Origin: Micrococcales bacterium
GTDB lineage: Bacteria; Actinomycetota; Actinomycetes; S36-B12; UBA10799
Direction of reading: 5' to 3'
Assembly: GCA_016703125.1 (NCBI GenBank)
Contig: JADJCR010000003.1
Coordinates: forward strand, 1 to 64,000
DNA: 64,000 nucleotides
Below the pieces are notes generated by a model. The model saw only the letters and a list, made by a program, of their open reading frames with translations. It was not told the origin of the DNA and ran no database searches. The position numbers and the translations under genes are program-made. This document shows, one piece after another, positions 52,235-63,714 of the stretch (the first letter of the stretch is position 1; the number at the start of each line of letters is the position of its first letter).

Positions 52235-53863
52235 ATGGATGCCGTCACCGCGATCCCTCCCATCGAGAACGAGCCGAACCGCCTCTACGAGCCGGGGTCG
52301 CCGCAACGGGTGTCCCTGCAGGCCTGTCTGGCGCAGTTGGGAACACAGGGTCCGATCGACCTGCCCATGTGCATCGACGGGCAGTGGACGATGGGCTCAG
52401 GGTCCCGGATCAAGGTCGTGCAACCGCACGCGCACAAGCACACGCTCGGCACGATGAAGAACGCCACTCGCAAGGACGCCGCCGCCGCTGTCGAGGCGGC
52501 GAAGAAGGCGGCTGTGGGGTGGCGCGCGATGTCCTTCGACGACCGGGCGGCGATCTTCCTGAAGGCAGCCGATCTGCTCGCCGGGCCCTGGCGGGACACT
52601 CTCAACGCGGCCACGATGCTCGGGCAGTCGAAGACGGCTTTCCAGGCCGAGATCGACGCGGCGTGCGAACTCATCGACTTCTGGCGGTTCAACGTGAAGT
52701 TCGCGGCGCAGATCCTGCGCGAGCAGCCCACCTCCGGCCCCGGCGTCTGGAACCAGACCGACCACCGGCCGCTCGAAGGTTTCGTCTACGCCATCACGCC
52801 CTTCAACTTCACTGCAATCGCCGGTAACCTGCCGACGGCCCCGGCCCTGATGGGCAACGTCGTGGTCTGGAAGCCGGCGCCCACGCAGCAGTTCGCCGCG
52901 AACTACCTCATGCAGTTGCTGCTGGAGGCGGGGCTGCCGCCGGGCGTGATCAACATGGTCACCGGCGACGGGATCGCGGTGTCCGACGTCGCCCTGTACG
53001 ACCCCGACCTCGCCGGCATCCACTTCACCGGGTCGACCCCGGTCTTCCAACTGCTGTGGCGCACGGTGGGCGAGAACATCGACAAGTACCGCAGCTACCC
53101 GCGCCTGGTCGGCGAGACCGGCGGCAAGGACTTCGTGTTCGCCCACCCCTCGGCCGACCCCGACGTCCTCACCACGGCCTTGATCCGCGGGGCGTACGAG
53201 TTCCAGGGACAGAAATGCTCGGCGGCGTCGCGTGCGTACATCCCGCGAAGCGTCTGGAAGCGCATGAAGGACGACTTCCTCGGCAAGGTCGACGGGCTCA
53301 CGATGGGTCCGGTCACGGACTTCAGCAACTTCATGGGTGCGGTCATCGACAACAAGTCGTTCGCGAAGGTGTCCGGCGCGATCGACCGCGCGCACAAGAA
53401 CGCCGAGGTGGACGTCGTGGCAGGAGGTACGTACGACGACAGTGATGGCTACTTCATCCGCCCGACCGTCGCGGTGAGCAAGGACCCGGCCAACGAGTTC
53501 TTCACCGACGAGTACTTCGGTCCGCTGCTCGGCGTGTACGTCTACGACGACCGCCGCACCGCTGCGGTGATGGAACAGATGGAAGGCATCGCGAAGTACG
53601 CGCTCACCGGGTCGATCATCGCCCAGGACCGTGCCGCGGTCGCGCACGCCCGCGATGTGCTGCGCTTCGCGGCCGGCAACTTCTACATCAACGACAAGCC
53701 CACGGGAGCCGTCGTGGGCCAGCAGCCGTTCGGCGGCGCCCGGGCGTCCGGGACCAATGACAAAGCCGGTGCCGCGCAGAACCTGTTGCGCTGGACCAGC
53801 ACTCGGTCGATCAAGGAGACCTTCGTGCCCCCGACCGACCATTCCCACCCCCACATGAAGTAG
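52235..53863 (+). CDS. pruA: L-glutamate gamma-semialdehyde dehydrogenase (delta-1-pyrroline-5-carboxylate dehydrogenase)
   Basis: A 542-residue NAD-dependent aldehyde dehydrogenase, the second step of proline breakdown. Signatures are VKPAP-like VVWKPAPTQQ for cofactor, FTGSTPVFQLLWR, VGETGGKDFVF (Glu) and FEGQKC-type FQGQKCSAASRAY with the nucleophile Cys328. The length is typical of the group that begins with an N-terminal arm. ATG 52235 has a GAGG site. It is followed within 8 bp by the glutamate dehydrogenase gene, giving a glutamate-to-2-oxoglutarate relay. A proline dehydrogenase (putA domain) is not in the window. Confidence 0.93.
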   Translation: MDAVTAIPPIENEPNRLYEPGSPQRVSLQACLAQLGTQGPIDLPMCIDGQWTMGSGSRIKVVQPHAHKHTLGTMKNATRKDAAAAVEAAKKAAVGWRAMSFDDRAAIFLKAADLLAGPWRDTLNAATMLGQSKTAFQAEIDAACELIDFWRFNVKFAAQILREQPTSGPGVWNQTDHRPLEGFVYAITPFNFTAIAGNLPTAPALMGNVVVWKPAPTQQFAANYLMQLLLEAGLPPGVINMVTGDGIAVSDVALYDPDLAGIHFTGSTPVFQLLWRTVGENIDKYRSYPRLVGETGGKDFVFAHPSADPDVLTTALIRGAYEFQGQKCSAASRAYIPRSVWKRMKDDFLGKVDGLTMGPVTDFSNFMGAVIDNKSFAKVSGAIDRAHKNAEVDVVAGGTYDDSDGYFIRPTVAVSKDPANEFFTDEYFGPLLGVYVYDDRRTAAVMEQMEGIAKYALTGSIIAQDRAAVAHARDVLRFAAGNFYINDKPTGAVVGQQPFGGARASGTNDKAGAAQNLLRWTSTRSIKETFVPPTDHSHPHMK

Positions 53864-53870
53864 GTCACGC

Positions 53871-56800
53871 GTGAACGACGACTCTCTGACCGATCTGTTG
53901 GACTCCGCCCGGAAGGTGGCGGACAAGGCGCACCCGGTGGAGTTCGAGGTCGACCTCGGTGACTTCCTGCCCCGCTTCTACGAGGACGTGGCTCCCGAGG
54001 ACCTCCTCACCAAGGACCCCATGGATCTGGTGGGGCCAGCCACCCACATGTTGCGTCTCGGCGCGAACCGGCCGCAGGGCACCGCCGTCGTCGACGTCTT
54101 CACGCCGACGATCGCCGGCAACGAATGGACGTGCGGGCACACGGTCGTGCAGGTCATCACCGACGACATGCCCTTCCTGCTCGATTCGGTGGTGGCTGCC
54201 ATCACCGCGCAAGGCAGGTCCTTGCACCTCGTGGCCCACCCGATCTTCGCGGTGGAGCGCGACGTGGCCGGGGGGTTGCGGGCCGTCCTGCCGGTGGGTC
54301 CGGACGACGCACCCGAGTCCGCGACCCGGGAGTCCTGGATCCACCTGGAGATCGACCTGGTGTCGGACCCGCAGGCGCACCACGCCCTCGAGGAGGCCCT
54401 GCATTCGGTCCTGCGCGATGTCCGGGAGGCCGTCGAGGACTGGCAGCGGATGACGTCGCAGGCGCTGGAGCTGGCCGACGAGTTGCGGGCGGACCCGCCC
54501 GCGAGCGTGGCCGCCAAGTACAGCGAGGAGGCCGCGGAGTTCCTGCAGTGGCTGGGCGAAGGGAATTTCACGTTCCTCGGGTACCGCACCTACGACCTCG
54601 TGCGCGATCCCGACCCCGTGGCGCTGGTCAGCCAGCCGGGGACCGGGCTCGGGCTGCTGCGCTCGGACCGCACCCAGTCGCAGTCGTTCTCGGACATGCC
54701 ACCCGCGGTGCGGGCGCATGCCACCGAGGCCCGGGTGCTGGTGCTCACCAAGGCGAATTCGCGGTCCACAGTGCACCGCCCGGTGCCGCTGGACTACGTG
54801 GGGGTCAAGCGCTTCGACGCCGACGGGCAGGTCATCGGCGAGCACCGCTTCATCGGACTGTTCACCTCCAGCACCTACAACCAGAGCGTCACGCAGATCC
54901 CGGTGCTGCGCCGCCGCGTCGAGGAGTTGTTCGAACTCACCGGCTTCCCCGCCACCAGCCACAGTGGCAAGGACCTGCTGCAGTTCTGCGAGACCTACCC
55001 GCGCGACGACTTCTTCCAGACCGACTCGGAGGAACTGGCCCCGATCGCGCGCGCCGTGCTACAGATCCATCAGCGCCGGCAGACGCGGCTGTTCGCCCGC
55101 CACGACCGCTACGGCCGCTACGTCTCGGCACTGGTGTACCTACCCCGGGACCGCTATAACACGACGGTTCGCGAGCGGGTCCAGAGCACGCTGTGCAAGG
55201 CCTACGGCGGCGCGTCCGTGGATCACTCCGCGCTGCTCACCGAGTCGGTGCTCGCCCGGCTGCACATCGTGGTGCACATGCCGCAGGGGACACCTATCCC
55301 CGAGGTCGACGAAGTCGCGCTGGAGCGGGAACTGGCCGATGCGGTGCGGTCCTGGGAGGACCTGCTCATGGACGCGCTGGTCACCGGGGTGGGGGAGGAA
55401 CGCGCCGGCGAACTGGCTGCGAAGTACTCCGGCGCGTTCCCCGAGGCGTACAAGGAGGACGCGCTGGCCCGCGAGGCCGTGGCGGACATCCTGAACCTCG
55501 ATGCCCTCGGCGAGTCGGGCATCTCCGTGGCGTTGGCGCAGCCGGCTGTGGCCGCTTCCCTGCGCGACCGCCGGTTCACGATCTACCGCGCCGGCCCTGC
55601 GGTGTCGTTGGCCTCCGTGATCCCGATCCTGAACGGGTTCGGGGTCGAGGTGCTCGACGAGCGCCCCTACAACGTCACCGGCCGCGACGGCGTGGAACGG
55701 TACATCTACGACTTCGGCCTGCGCCTACCGGAAGGCGATCTCCCCGACGAAGACGGTTTCACGTGGCGTTTCAGCGACGCCTTCCTCGCCTGCTGGTCCA
55801 TGCATTCCGACGCGGACCGCCTGAACACGCTGGTCACCACCGGCGGCCTGGACTGGCGCGAAGTGGCGGCGGTACGGGCCTGGGTCGAGTACGCCCGGCA
55901 GATCGGGTCGCCGTTCTCCGCGCAGTACATGACCGAGGTGCTGATATCGCATACCGACATCGTGAATCTGCTGGTGAACCTGTTCGAGGCGCGGCAGGAC
56001 CCGGTCAACCATGATGACCTGAAGGCCAAGAGCATCCACCAGGAGGTCCTTACCGCGCTGGATTCCGTGGCGTCGCTGGACGACGACCGTGTCATCCGGC
56101 AACTGCTCGGGATCGTGCTGGCCATTCTGCGTACCAACTACTACCAGCGCCTGGACGGTGCTCCCAAGCCCTGGCTGTCGTTCAAGATCGACCCGCGCGA
56201 GGTGCCGGGGATGCCGCTGCCACGGCCGCGGTTCGAGATTTTCGTGACCTCCCCGCAGATGTCCGGGGTGCACCTGCGGTTCGGCCGGGTCGCCCGCGGC
56301 GGCCTGCGCTGGAGCGACCGGCGCGAGGACTTCCGCACCGAGGTCCTGGGCCTGGTCAAGGCGCAGATGGTCAAGAACACCGTGATCGTGCCGGTCGGGT
56401 CCAAGGGCGGGTTTGTGGTGAAGAACCCACCTCCGGCGGCCAACCGGGAAGCGTTCATGGCCGAGGGTATCGACTGCTACAAGACCTTCATCAGCGGACT
56501 GCTCGACCTCACCGACAACCTCGTCCAGGGCCAGGTCGTTCCCCCGCCGGACCTGCACCGGCGCGACGGCGACGACACCTACCTGGTGGTGGCCGCCGAC
56601 AAGGGCACGGCGACGTTTTCCGACATCGCCAACGCGAAGGCTCGGCCGACTACGGCTTCTGGCTCGGCGACGCGTTCGCCTCCGGCGGCTCGGTGGGCTA
56701 CGACCACAAGGCGATGGGCATCACCGCGCGCGGCGCCTGGGAGTCGGTGAAGCGTCACTTCCTCGAGATGGGGGTGGACACCCAGAGTCAGGAGTTCACG

Positions 56801-58705
56801 GTCGTCGGGGTGGGCGACATGAGCGGCGACGTCTTCGGCAACGGCATGCTGTTGTCCGAGCACATCCAGCTCGTGGCCGCTTTCGACCACCGTGACATCT
56901 TCCTGGATCCCGCACCGGATCCCGCCGCCTCGTTCGGCGAGCGCAGGCGTTTGTTCGAGATGGCGCGGTCCAGCTGGCAGGACTACGAGCCCGGGCTCAT
57001 CAGTGCCGGCGGCGGGGTGTTCTCGAGGTCGCTGAAGTCCGTGCCCATCAGCAAGCAGGTGCGCAAGGTGCTGGGGCTCGGGGACGGTGTGAAGAGCATG
57101 ACCCCCAACGACCTGCTTCATGCGATCCTGCAGGCGCCGGTCGATCTGCTGTGGAACGGCGGCATCGGGACCTATGTCCGGTCCGAGTCCGAGAGCGACT
57201 CGCAGGTGGGTGACAAGGCCAACGACGCGATCCGCGTCACCGGTGCGCAGCTGCGCTGCAAGGTGGTGGGCGAGGGCGGCAACCTCGGCATGACCCAGCT
57301 GGGCCGCATCGAAGCGGCCGAACACGGCGTGCGCCTGAACACCGACGCCATCGACAACTCCGCGGGCGTGGACACCAGCGACCACGAGGTCAACATCAAG
57401 ATCCTGCTCGACCGGATCGTGCACGACGGCGACCTCACAGTGAAGCAGCGCAACGAGTTGCTGGCGGCGATGACCGAGGATGTGGCCGATCTGGTGCTTG
57501 CCAACAACTACTGGCAGAACATGCTGCTGTCCAACGGCCGGTCGCAACAGGGCGCCTTGTTGCCCGTGCACCAGCGGGTGATGGCGATCCTCGAGGAGCG
57601 AGGTCTGCTGGACCGGCGCATCGAGTTCCTTCCCGACGACGATCAGATCTCCGAGCGCATGAAGCAGGGCCGCGGACTGAGTTCACCGGAGTTGTCCGTG
57701 CTGCTCGCGTGGTCGAAGATCGCGCTGACCGACGATCTGATGGCCACGAACGTCGACCAGGATCAATGGGCCCAGGAGATGCTGGCGGGATACTTCCCGC
57801 CGGATCTACGGTCGCGGTACGAGAACCGCCTCGACGAGCATCCCTTGCGCAAGGAAATCGTCATCACGATGCTCGCGAACGACATCGTCAACCACGGCGG
57901 CATCACGTTCATGCATCGCGTGACTGAGGAGACCGGCGCCTCGGTGGAGGAGGTCGCGCGGGCCTACGTCGCCTGCCGGCAGATCTTCGATCTCGACGGC
58001 ATCTGGGAGGAGATCAAGTCCCTGGACCGGGCCGCCCCCACAGCCGCCCAGAACGAGCTGTACCTGGAGATCCGCCGCCTGCTCGACCGCTCCGTGCGCT
58101 GGGTGCTCACCACCCGCGGTGGTGTGCTGGACGTGTCCAGACTGATCGAGGGTGTGCACCCGGTGGTCCACGCCCTGACGCCGATGGTGACCGACTTCCT
58201 GCGCGGCACCGAGCGGCAGCGACTCGAGGAGCGTGCCGCCGAGTTCGCGTCCCTCGGGGCCCCCGAGCCGCTGGCGATGCGGGTGGCCGCCTGCCTTGAC
58301 CAGTACTCGCTGCTGGACATCGCGGACATGGCCGCCCGCGAGAAACAGGACCCGGAGTCCGTGGCGCGACTGTACTTCGGGGTCTCGGAACGGTTCGGGG
58401 TGGATGCGCTGCTGACTCAGATCTCCAACCTGGACCGGGCGGACCGCTGGTCCGCGCTGGCCCGGGCTGCGGTGCGGCAGGACCTCTACGCGGCGCAGGC
58501 GGGGCTCACCGTGCGGGTCATGCGTCGCACCGACCCCGGGCTGGCGCCTGAGGAGCGGATCGCGCAGTTCGAGAAGGCCAACCCGGAGGGGCTGAACCGG
58601 GCCCGGACGACCCTTGCGGAGATCCGTATGTCCGGTCCGCCGAGCCTGGCCACGGTGTCGGTGGCCCTGCGGCTGCTGCGCAACGTGTCGCAGCAGGGGG
58701 TCTGA
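53871..58705 (+). CDS. NAD-dependent glutamate dehydrogenase, large (GDH2/Bac_GDH) type (one frameshift)
   Basis: About 1,611 residues, the 180-kDa class that oxidises glutamate to 2-oxoglutarate and ammonium with NAD. GTG 53871. The N-terminal 700 residues contain ACT-like regulatory segments. The catalytic part begins GGLRWSDRREDFRTEV, KGGFVVKN (substrate Lys), ADKGTATFSDIAN. A base is lost near 56640, and the second frame resumes ADYGFWLGDAFASGGSVGYD, so both long open frames are one gene. NGGIGTYV, VVGEGGNLGMTQLGR and the long C-terminal helical domain follow. It is coupled with pruA, 7 bp apart. Confidence 0.93.
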
Positions 58706-58709
58706 CCGG

Positions 58710-59321
58710 TCAGTCCACCCCGGCCTGCCGGTACTGGACACTGATCCGCGGTCCCGCGGTGCGCACCTTCGGAACAGCGTGCTCCCACGTGGTTTGACAC
58801 GTGCCACCCATGACGAACAGGTCCCCGTGGCCGAGACGGAACGACCGGCTCGGCCCGCCGCCGCGGGGGCGCAACAGCAAGGGACGGGCGGCGCCGACCG
58901 AGACGATCGCGATCACCGTCTCCTGGCGGCGGTGGCGGATCCGGTCGCCGTGCCAGGCCACCGAGTCCCGGCCGTCGCGGTACCGGCACAGTCCGGCGGT
59001 CTCGAACTGCTCCGGGCCGTAGTGGCTGTTGAGGGCGTGGAAGGCCCGCACCAACGTCGGGTGGGGCAGCTGTTGCGGGTCGGTGCACCACGCGGTCAGC
59101 CGCGGCACGTCCACCGCCCGCTCGTACATCATCCGGTTCCCCTGCCGCCACGGCACGTGGTCGCACAGGGCGTCGAAGACTTCGAGGTCGTCGGTGAGCC
59201 AGCCGGGAAGATGATCCACCCATGCGCCCGCCCCAAGGCCGATCCGCTGGATGCCGGCCAGTTCCTGCGGATCGGCACTGATCCCCTCAGCGCCCATGAG
59301 GCAGGGCTGCAGAACGGTCAT
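58710..59321 (-). CDS. AlkB-like 2-oxoglutarate/Fe(II) dioxygenase
   Basis: A 203-residue non-haem iron dioxygenase of the AlkB family, which oxidatively removes alkyl groups from DNA or RNA bases. The iron ligands are visible as SVAWHGDRI (His-x-Asp) and TTWEHAVPK (second His). The 2-oxoglutarate-binding Arg is in GPRISVQYR. LCRYRDGRDSVAWHGD is the usual YxDGxDxxxWHxD pattern. Length agrees with short bacterial AlkB-like proteins. ATG 59321 is 6 nt after TAAGGT on the minus strand. It is convergent with the GDH gene. No SOS box was seen here. Confidence 0.88.
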   Translation of the reverse strand: MTVLQPCLMGAEGISADPQELAGIQRIGLGAGAWVDHLPGWLTDDLEVFDALCDHVPWRQGNRMMYERAVDVPRLTAWCTDPQQLPHPTLVRAFHALNSHYGPEQFETAGLCRYRDGRDSVAWHGDRIRHRRQETVIAIVSVGAARPLLLRPRGGGPSRSFRLGHGDLFVMGGTCQTTWEHAVPKVRTAGPRISVQYRQAGVD

Positions 59322-59380
59322 AGGACCACCTTATCGAACATGCGTTCGCAGTGGAAGCACGTGGCGTAGGCTGGTTTGCA

Positions 59381-60438
59381 ATGAAATTCTTGGTCGTAGC
59401 CAGCGGTGCCCTGTCCCTGCTCCTGCTGCCCGTGACCCCCGCGGGCGCCGACGACGGTGGGCAGCCGGCCGCGCCGCTGGCCGCCCCGCAGTCCGTGGTC
59501 GCGGTCCAGTCGGGCAACAGTGTCGAGGTGGCGTGGCAGGCTGTGCCGGGAGCGACGTCCTACGAGGTGCGCAGCGACCCGGCGGGCCAGACCTGCACGA
59601 CCACGATGACCTTCTGCTCGTTCGACTCGCTGCCGCGCCGCGTCACGTACACCTTCACTGTGACGGCCTCCGACGGCGTGCAGACCAGTCTGGCGTCCCC
59701 GCCCAGCGCGCCCGTGCGACTGCGCGCGCAACTGGCCAAGCCGATCTTCGCCTCCGAGAAGGTGCTCGTCGGGCGGTCGGTGCGCGGCCGCAAGATCTGG
59801 GCGGTGAGACAGGGGAACCCGCTGGCCGTCAACGTGCTGCTCAGCGTGGGGCAGATGCACGGCAGCGAACCGGCCGGGCTGCGCGTCACCGACCGGTTGC
59901 GCAAGCGCGCGGTCGGGCAGGACGTCGACTACCAGCTGTGGACCATCCGCACGATGAACCCCGATGGCGCCGTGCGGGGAACCGCTACAACAGTCGCGGC
60001 GTGGACCTGAACCGCAACTTCCCGGGGACGTGGTCGGCCTCCCAGTCGCGTTCCGGGCGGGCCCCGGGCAGTGAACCCGAGACCAAGGCGATGATGCGCT
60101 TCCTCAAGCGGCTGCGCCCCACCGGCGTGCTCAGCTTCCACCAGCCCTGGGACACCGTCCTGAGTGTCTGCGACCAGCGGTCTGCCTACTGGGTACGGCG
60201 CACGGCTGCGTTGATCGGCCTGCGCCAGCCCGGCCGCGCCACGAACTGCGGCCGCTGGTTGCCCGGGACCATGAACAGGTGGACCGCCCGCAACACCGCC
60301 AGCTGGTTCGTCACCGTGGAACTCGCGCCCAGCCACCGGCTCGGCCGGCAGATCGGCACGTCGGTGTCGGCCGTGGTGCGGATCGCGGAGGAGATGTCCT
60401 CGGACGACGGGCCGGCGTTGGGGATGGCCGTTTCCTGA
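59381..60438 (+). CDS. Secreted M14 zinc carboxypeptidase with fibronectin-like domain (one frameshift)
   Basis: About 353 residues. Signal peptide at residues 1-24 (MKFLVVASGALSLLLLP), then a fibronectin type III-like domain (about 30-115) and an M14 catalytic domain: VGQMHGSEPAG carries the first zinc ligands (HxxE), and DLNRNFPGTW the Arg/Asn site. The frame breaks near 59978 in a GGGG run. The first frame ends at 60010 while the second continues NRYNSRGVDLNRNFPG to 60438. The catalytic Glu near the C-terminus is probably in FVTVELA. It trims C-terminal residues of peptides or peptidoglycan stems outside the cell. ATG 59381 follows TAGGCT by 8 nt. Confidence 0.8.
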
Positions 60439-60462
60439 TCGCTGCGGCAGTAGGGTGGCGTC

Positions 60463-60859
60463 ATGACCGAATCCCCGCAGCCCGAGCCCGAGGCCACCCC
60501 GCCCAGCAGCACCAGCGTCCCGCCGCCGCCCCCGCCGGCAGCGCGCCACCGCCGCCCCCGCCCGCCCCGGCCGCCGTACCCACCACCGCCGCGGGCGTCC
60601 CGACCTTCCCCGACGGCAAGCCCATGGTCGACGCGCAGGGCAGGCCGGCATCCCCGAAGTCCCGCCTGGCCGCTGCGCTGCTCGCCTTCTTCCTGGGCGC
60701 CTTCGGCATACATCGGTTCTACGTGGGCAAGATCGGCACCGGCGTGGCGATCATCGTGACCTTCGGTGGCTTCTTCGGGATCTGGCCGCTGATCGACCTG
60801 ATCATGATCCTCGTGGGTTCCTTCAAGACAAGCAGGAGCGGTACCTGGCCAACTGGTAG
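60463..60859 (+). CDS. TM2 domain membrane protein (two frameshifts)
   Basis: About 130 residues: a Pro/Ala-rich cytoplasmic N-terminus and a TM2 double-helix domain (AALLAFFLGAFGIHRFYVG, IGTGVAIIVTFGGFFGIW, LIDLIMILVGSF). The frame starts at ATG 60463, changes in the Pro-rich stretch around 60530 and is shifted again at 60826, where a G is missing after ttcaag. Restoring the G gives KDKQERYLANW and the stop TAG at 60857-60859. As written the second error fuses it to prfB. TM2 proteins are common small membrane proteins of unknown function. ATG 60463 follows TAGGGT (60451) by 6 nt. Confidence 0.75.
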
Positions 60860-60872
60860 GCGCGGGCGCGGT

Positions 60873-60878
60873 TACCCT
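60873..60878 (+). promoter_or_regulatory. Probable -10 element (TACCCT) for prfB
   Basis: TACCCT ends 6 nt before GTG 60885, with no ribosome site; it lies between the TM2 stop and prfB. Confidence 0.4.
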
Positions 60879-60884
60879 ACGAGA

Positions 60885-61997
60885 GTGGCCGAACAGGAAC
60901 TCTCCGAGCAGGTAGCCGCGCTCGACGGCACCCTGAAGCAGATCGAGGCGGTGCTGGACCTGCCAAGGCTGGGCGAGGAGATCGCCGAGCTCGAGCGGGA
61001 GGCCTCGGTGCCGAACTTGTGGGACGACCCTGAAGCCGCTCAGAAGGTGACCTCGCGGCTGTCCTACCTGCAGCAGGAGCAGCGACGTGTTGTGGCCCTG
61101 CGGCAGCGCGTCGACGACCTGCCCGTCCTCATCGAACTGGCCGAGGCGGAGCACGACGCGGCCAGCCTCGACGAGGCACGCAAGGAACTCGGGGAACTCC
61201 AGGTCACGGTCGCCGAACTCGAAGTGCGCACTTTGCTGTCCGGTGAGTACGACGAGCGCGAGGCCCTGATGTCCATCCGGTCCGGCGCCGGCGGTGTCGA
61301 CGCCGCGGACTGGGCTGAGATGCTGCTACGGATGTACAGCCGGTACTGCGAGCGCCACGGCTGGCCGTTGGAGGTCTACGAGACCTCCTACGCGGAGGAG
61401 GCCGGCATCAAGTCCGCCACCTTCGCGGTGAAGGCGCCGTTCGCATACGGCACTCTGTCGGTCGAACAGGGTACCCATAGGCTCGTGCGCATCAGCCCGT
61501 TCGACAACCAGGGGCGGCGGCAGACCTCGTTCGCGGAGGTCGAGGTGATCCCGGTCGTGGAGAAGACCGAGAGCGTGGAGATCCCCGACGACGAGTTGCG
61601 TGTCGACGTGTACCGCTCGTCCGGCCCGGGCGGCCAGGGGGTCAACACCACGGACTCGGCGGTGCGCCTGACGCACCTCCCCACCGGCATCGTGGTCAGC
61701 TGTCAGAACGAGCGCTCGCAGTTGCAGAACAAGGCCAGTGCGATGGCCATCCTGCAGGCGAAGCTGCTCGAGCGCCGCCGGCAGGAGGAGAAGGCCGAGA
61801 TGGACGCACTCAAGGGGGACTCGAGCGGCTCCTGGGGCAACCAGATGCGCTCGTACGTCCTGCACCCCTACCAGATGGTCAAGGACCTGCGCACCGAGGT
61901 GGAGACCGGCAACACGGCCGCAGTGCTCGACGGTGAGATCGACCAGTTCGTCGAGGCGGGCATCCGCTGGCGCCGGCAGCAGGCGACGGCGAACTGA
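60885..61997 (+). CDS. prfB: Peptide chain release factor 2
   Basis: A 370-residue class-I release factor that ends translation at UGA and UAA. The GGQ catalytic loop is at residues 249-251 (SSGPGGQGVN), the SPF anticodon-like tripeptide is in RISPFDNQ, and the C-terminal helix LHPYQMVKDLRTEVETGN is typical. GTG 60885 lies just after the TM2 stop. The frame continues without a stop into the TM2 gene only because of the suspected error at 60826. Unlike E. coli prfB, no internal UGA or frameshift signal is needed here. prfB-ftsE-ftsX is a common actinobacterial order. Confidence 0.97.
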   Translation: MAEQELSEQVAALDGTLKQIEAVLDLPRLGEEIAELEREASVPNLWDDPEAAQKVTSRLSYLQQEQRRVVALRQRVDDLPVLIELAEAEHDAASLDEARKELGELQVTVAELEVRTLLSGEYDEREALMSIRSGAGGVDAADWAEMLLRMYSRYCERHGWPLEVYETSYAEEAGIKSATFAVKAPFAYGTLSVEQGTHRLVRISPFDNQGRRQTSFAEVEVIPVVEKTESVEIPDDELRVDVYRSSGPGGQGVNTTDSAVRLTHLPTGIVVSCQNERSQLQNKASAMAILQAKLLERRRQEEKAEMDALKGDSSGSWGNQMRSYVLHPYQMVKDLRTEVETGNTAAVLDGEIDQFVEAGIRWRRQQATAN

Positions 61998-62031
61998 TCG
62001 GCGCCGAGACCGGCTCCGACCCGCCGGGAGC

Positions 62032-62046
62032 GGTGCTGTCAGCACC
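62032..62046. promoter_or_regulatory. Small inverted repeat before ftsE
   Basis: GGTGCT-GTC-AGCACC, 35 bp after the prfB stop and just before a TAAACT -10-like hexamer (62061-62066). It could be a prfB terminator or an operator of the ftsE promoter; too short to decide. Confidence 0.35.
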
Positions 62047-62095
62047 CGGACTTCCGTGCCTAAACTGAACGCAATCATCCGAGGTGGGGAAGTCA

Positions 62096-62787
<692 letters not shown>

Positions 62788-62791
<4 letters not shown>

Positions 62792-63696
62792 GACTGCGAT
62801 TCATCTTCAGCGAGACCTTCCAGGGTCTGCGCCGGAACTTGACCATGACCTTCGCGGTCATCATCACCGTGGCCGTGTCCCTCACGCTGTTCGGTGCGGG
62901 CCTGCTGGTGCGCGCCCAGGTCGACTCGATGAAGGACTACTGGTACGACCGGGTGGAGGTGTCGATCTTCCTGTGCGGGGCGAGTTCTGCCGCGCCCGCC
63001 TGCTCCTTGGGAGCGGTCACCCCGGAGGTGCGCACCCAGCTCGAGACCGAGCTCAACGCGCTGCGGCCGCTGGTCCAGGAGGTGTACTACGAGTCCAAGG
63101 AGGAGGCCTATCAGCACTTCCTCGAGCAGTTCCAGGACTCCCCGATCGCACAGAACGTCACCGCCGACGCACTGCCGGAGTCCTTCCGGGTGAAGCTGTC
63201 CGATCCGACGAAGTACGAGGTGATCGCGGCCGCGTTCGCCGGTCGCCCGGGCGTGGAGCAGGTTCAGGACCAGCGGCAACTGCTGGACCGATTCTTCAAA
63301 CTGCTCAACGGTCTGCAGGTCATCGCGCTATCCGTCGCGGTCGCCATGCTGCTGGTCACCGCGCTGCTCGTGATCAACACCATCCGGGTCGCCGCGCACG
63401 CCAGGCGCCGGGAGGTGGGGATCATGCGGCTTGTGGGTGCCAGCAACTTCATGATCCGGATGCCGTTCCTGCTGGAGGCCGCCGTCTCCGCAGCGGTCGG
63501 CGGGCTCCTTGCCGTTGGGGCGCTCGTGGCGGCGAAGGTCTTCCTCATCGACGAGGTGCTGGCGCCGTCCTACCGCTTCACCGCATTCGTGGCGTGGGAC
63601 CAGGTCATTCTGATCCTGCCGGTGGTCTTCTTGACAGGCATCGTCATCGCCATGATTGCAGCCGCGCTCACATTGCGCCGATATCTCAAAGTGTGA
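62788..63696 (+). CDS. ftsX: Cell division permease FtsX
   Basis: A 302-residue membrane subunit of FtsEX. Membrane helices lie at about residues 19-42, 175-197, 225-248 and 270-293, with one large extracellular domain (about 43-170) that binds the hydrolase partner. The cytoplasmic loop AHARRREVGIMRLVGASN is the FtsE contact typical of the MacB/FtsX fold. CGASSAAPAC in the outer domain has a Cys pair that could form a disulfide. GTG 62788 overlaps the ftsE stop. Confidence 0.96.
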
Positions 63697-63714
63697 AGGT
63701 ATCCTGTGAGGACC

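Noticed and set aside
60279..61997. A TM2-release factor 2 fusion protein
   Set aside because: Restoring one G at 60826 recovers a typical TM2 ending with TAG at 60857-60859 and leaves prfB with its own GTG and promoter.
60885..61997. Programmed frameshift in prfB as in E. coli
   Set aside because: The prfB frame is continuous from GTG 60885 and has no internal UGA at the usual place.
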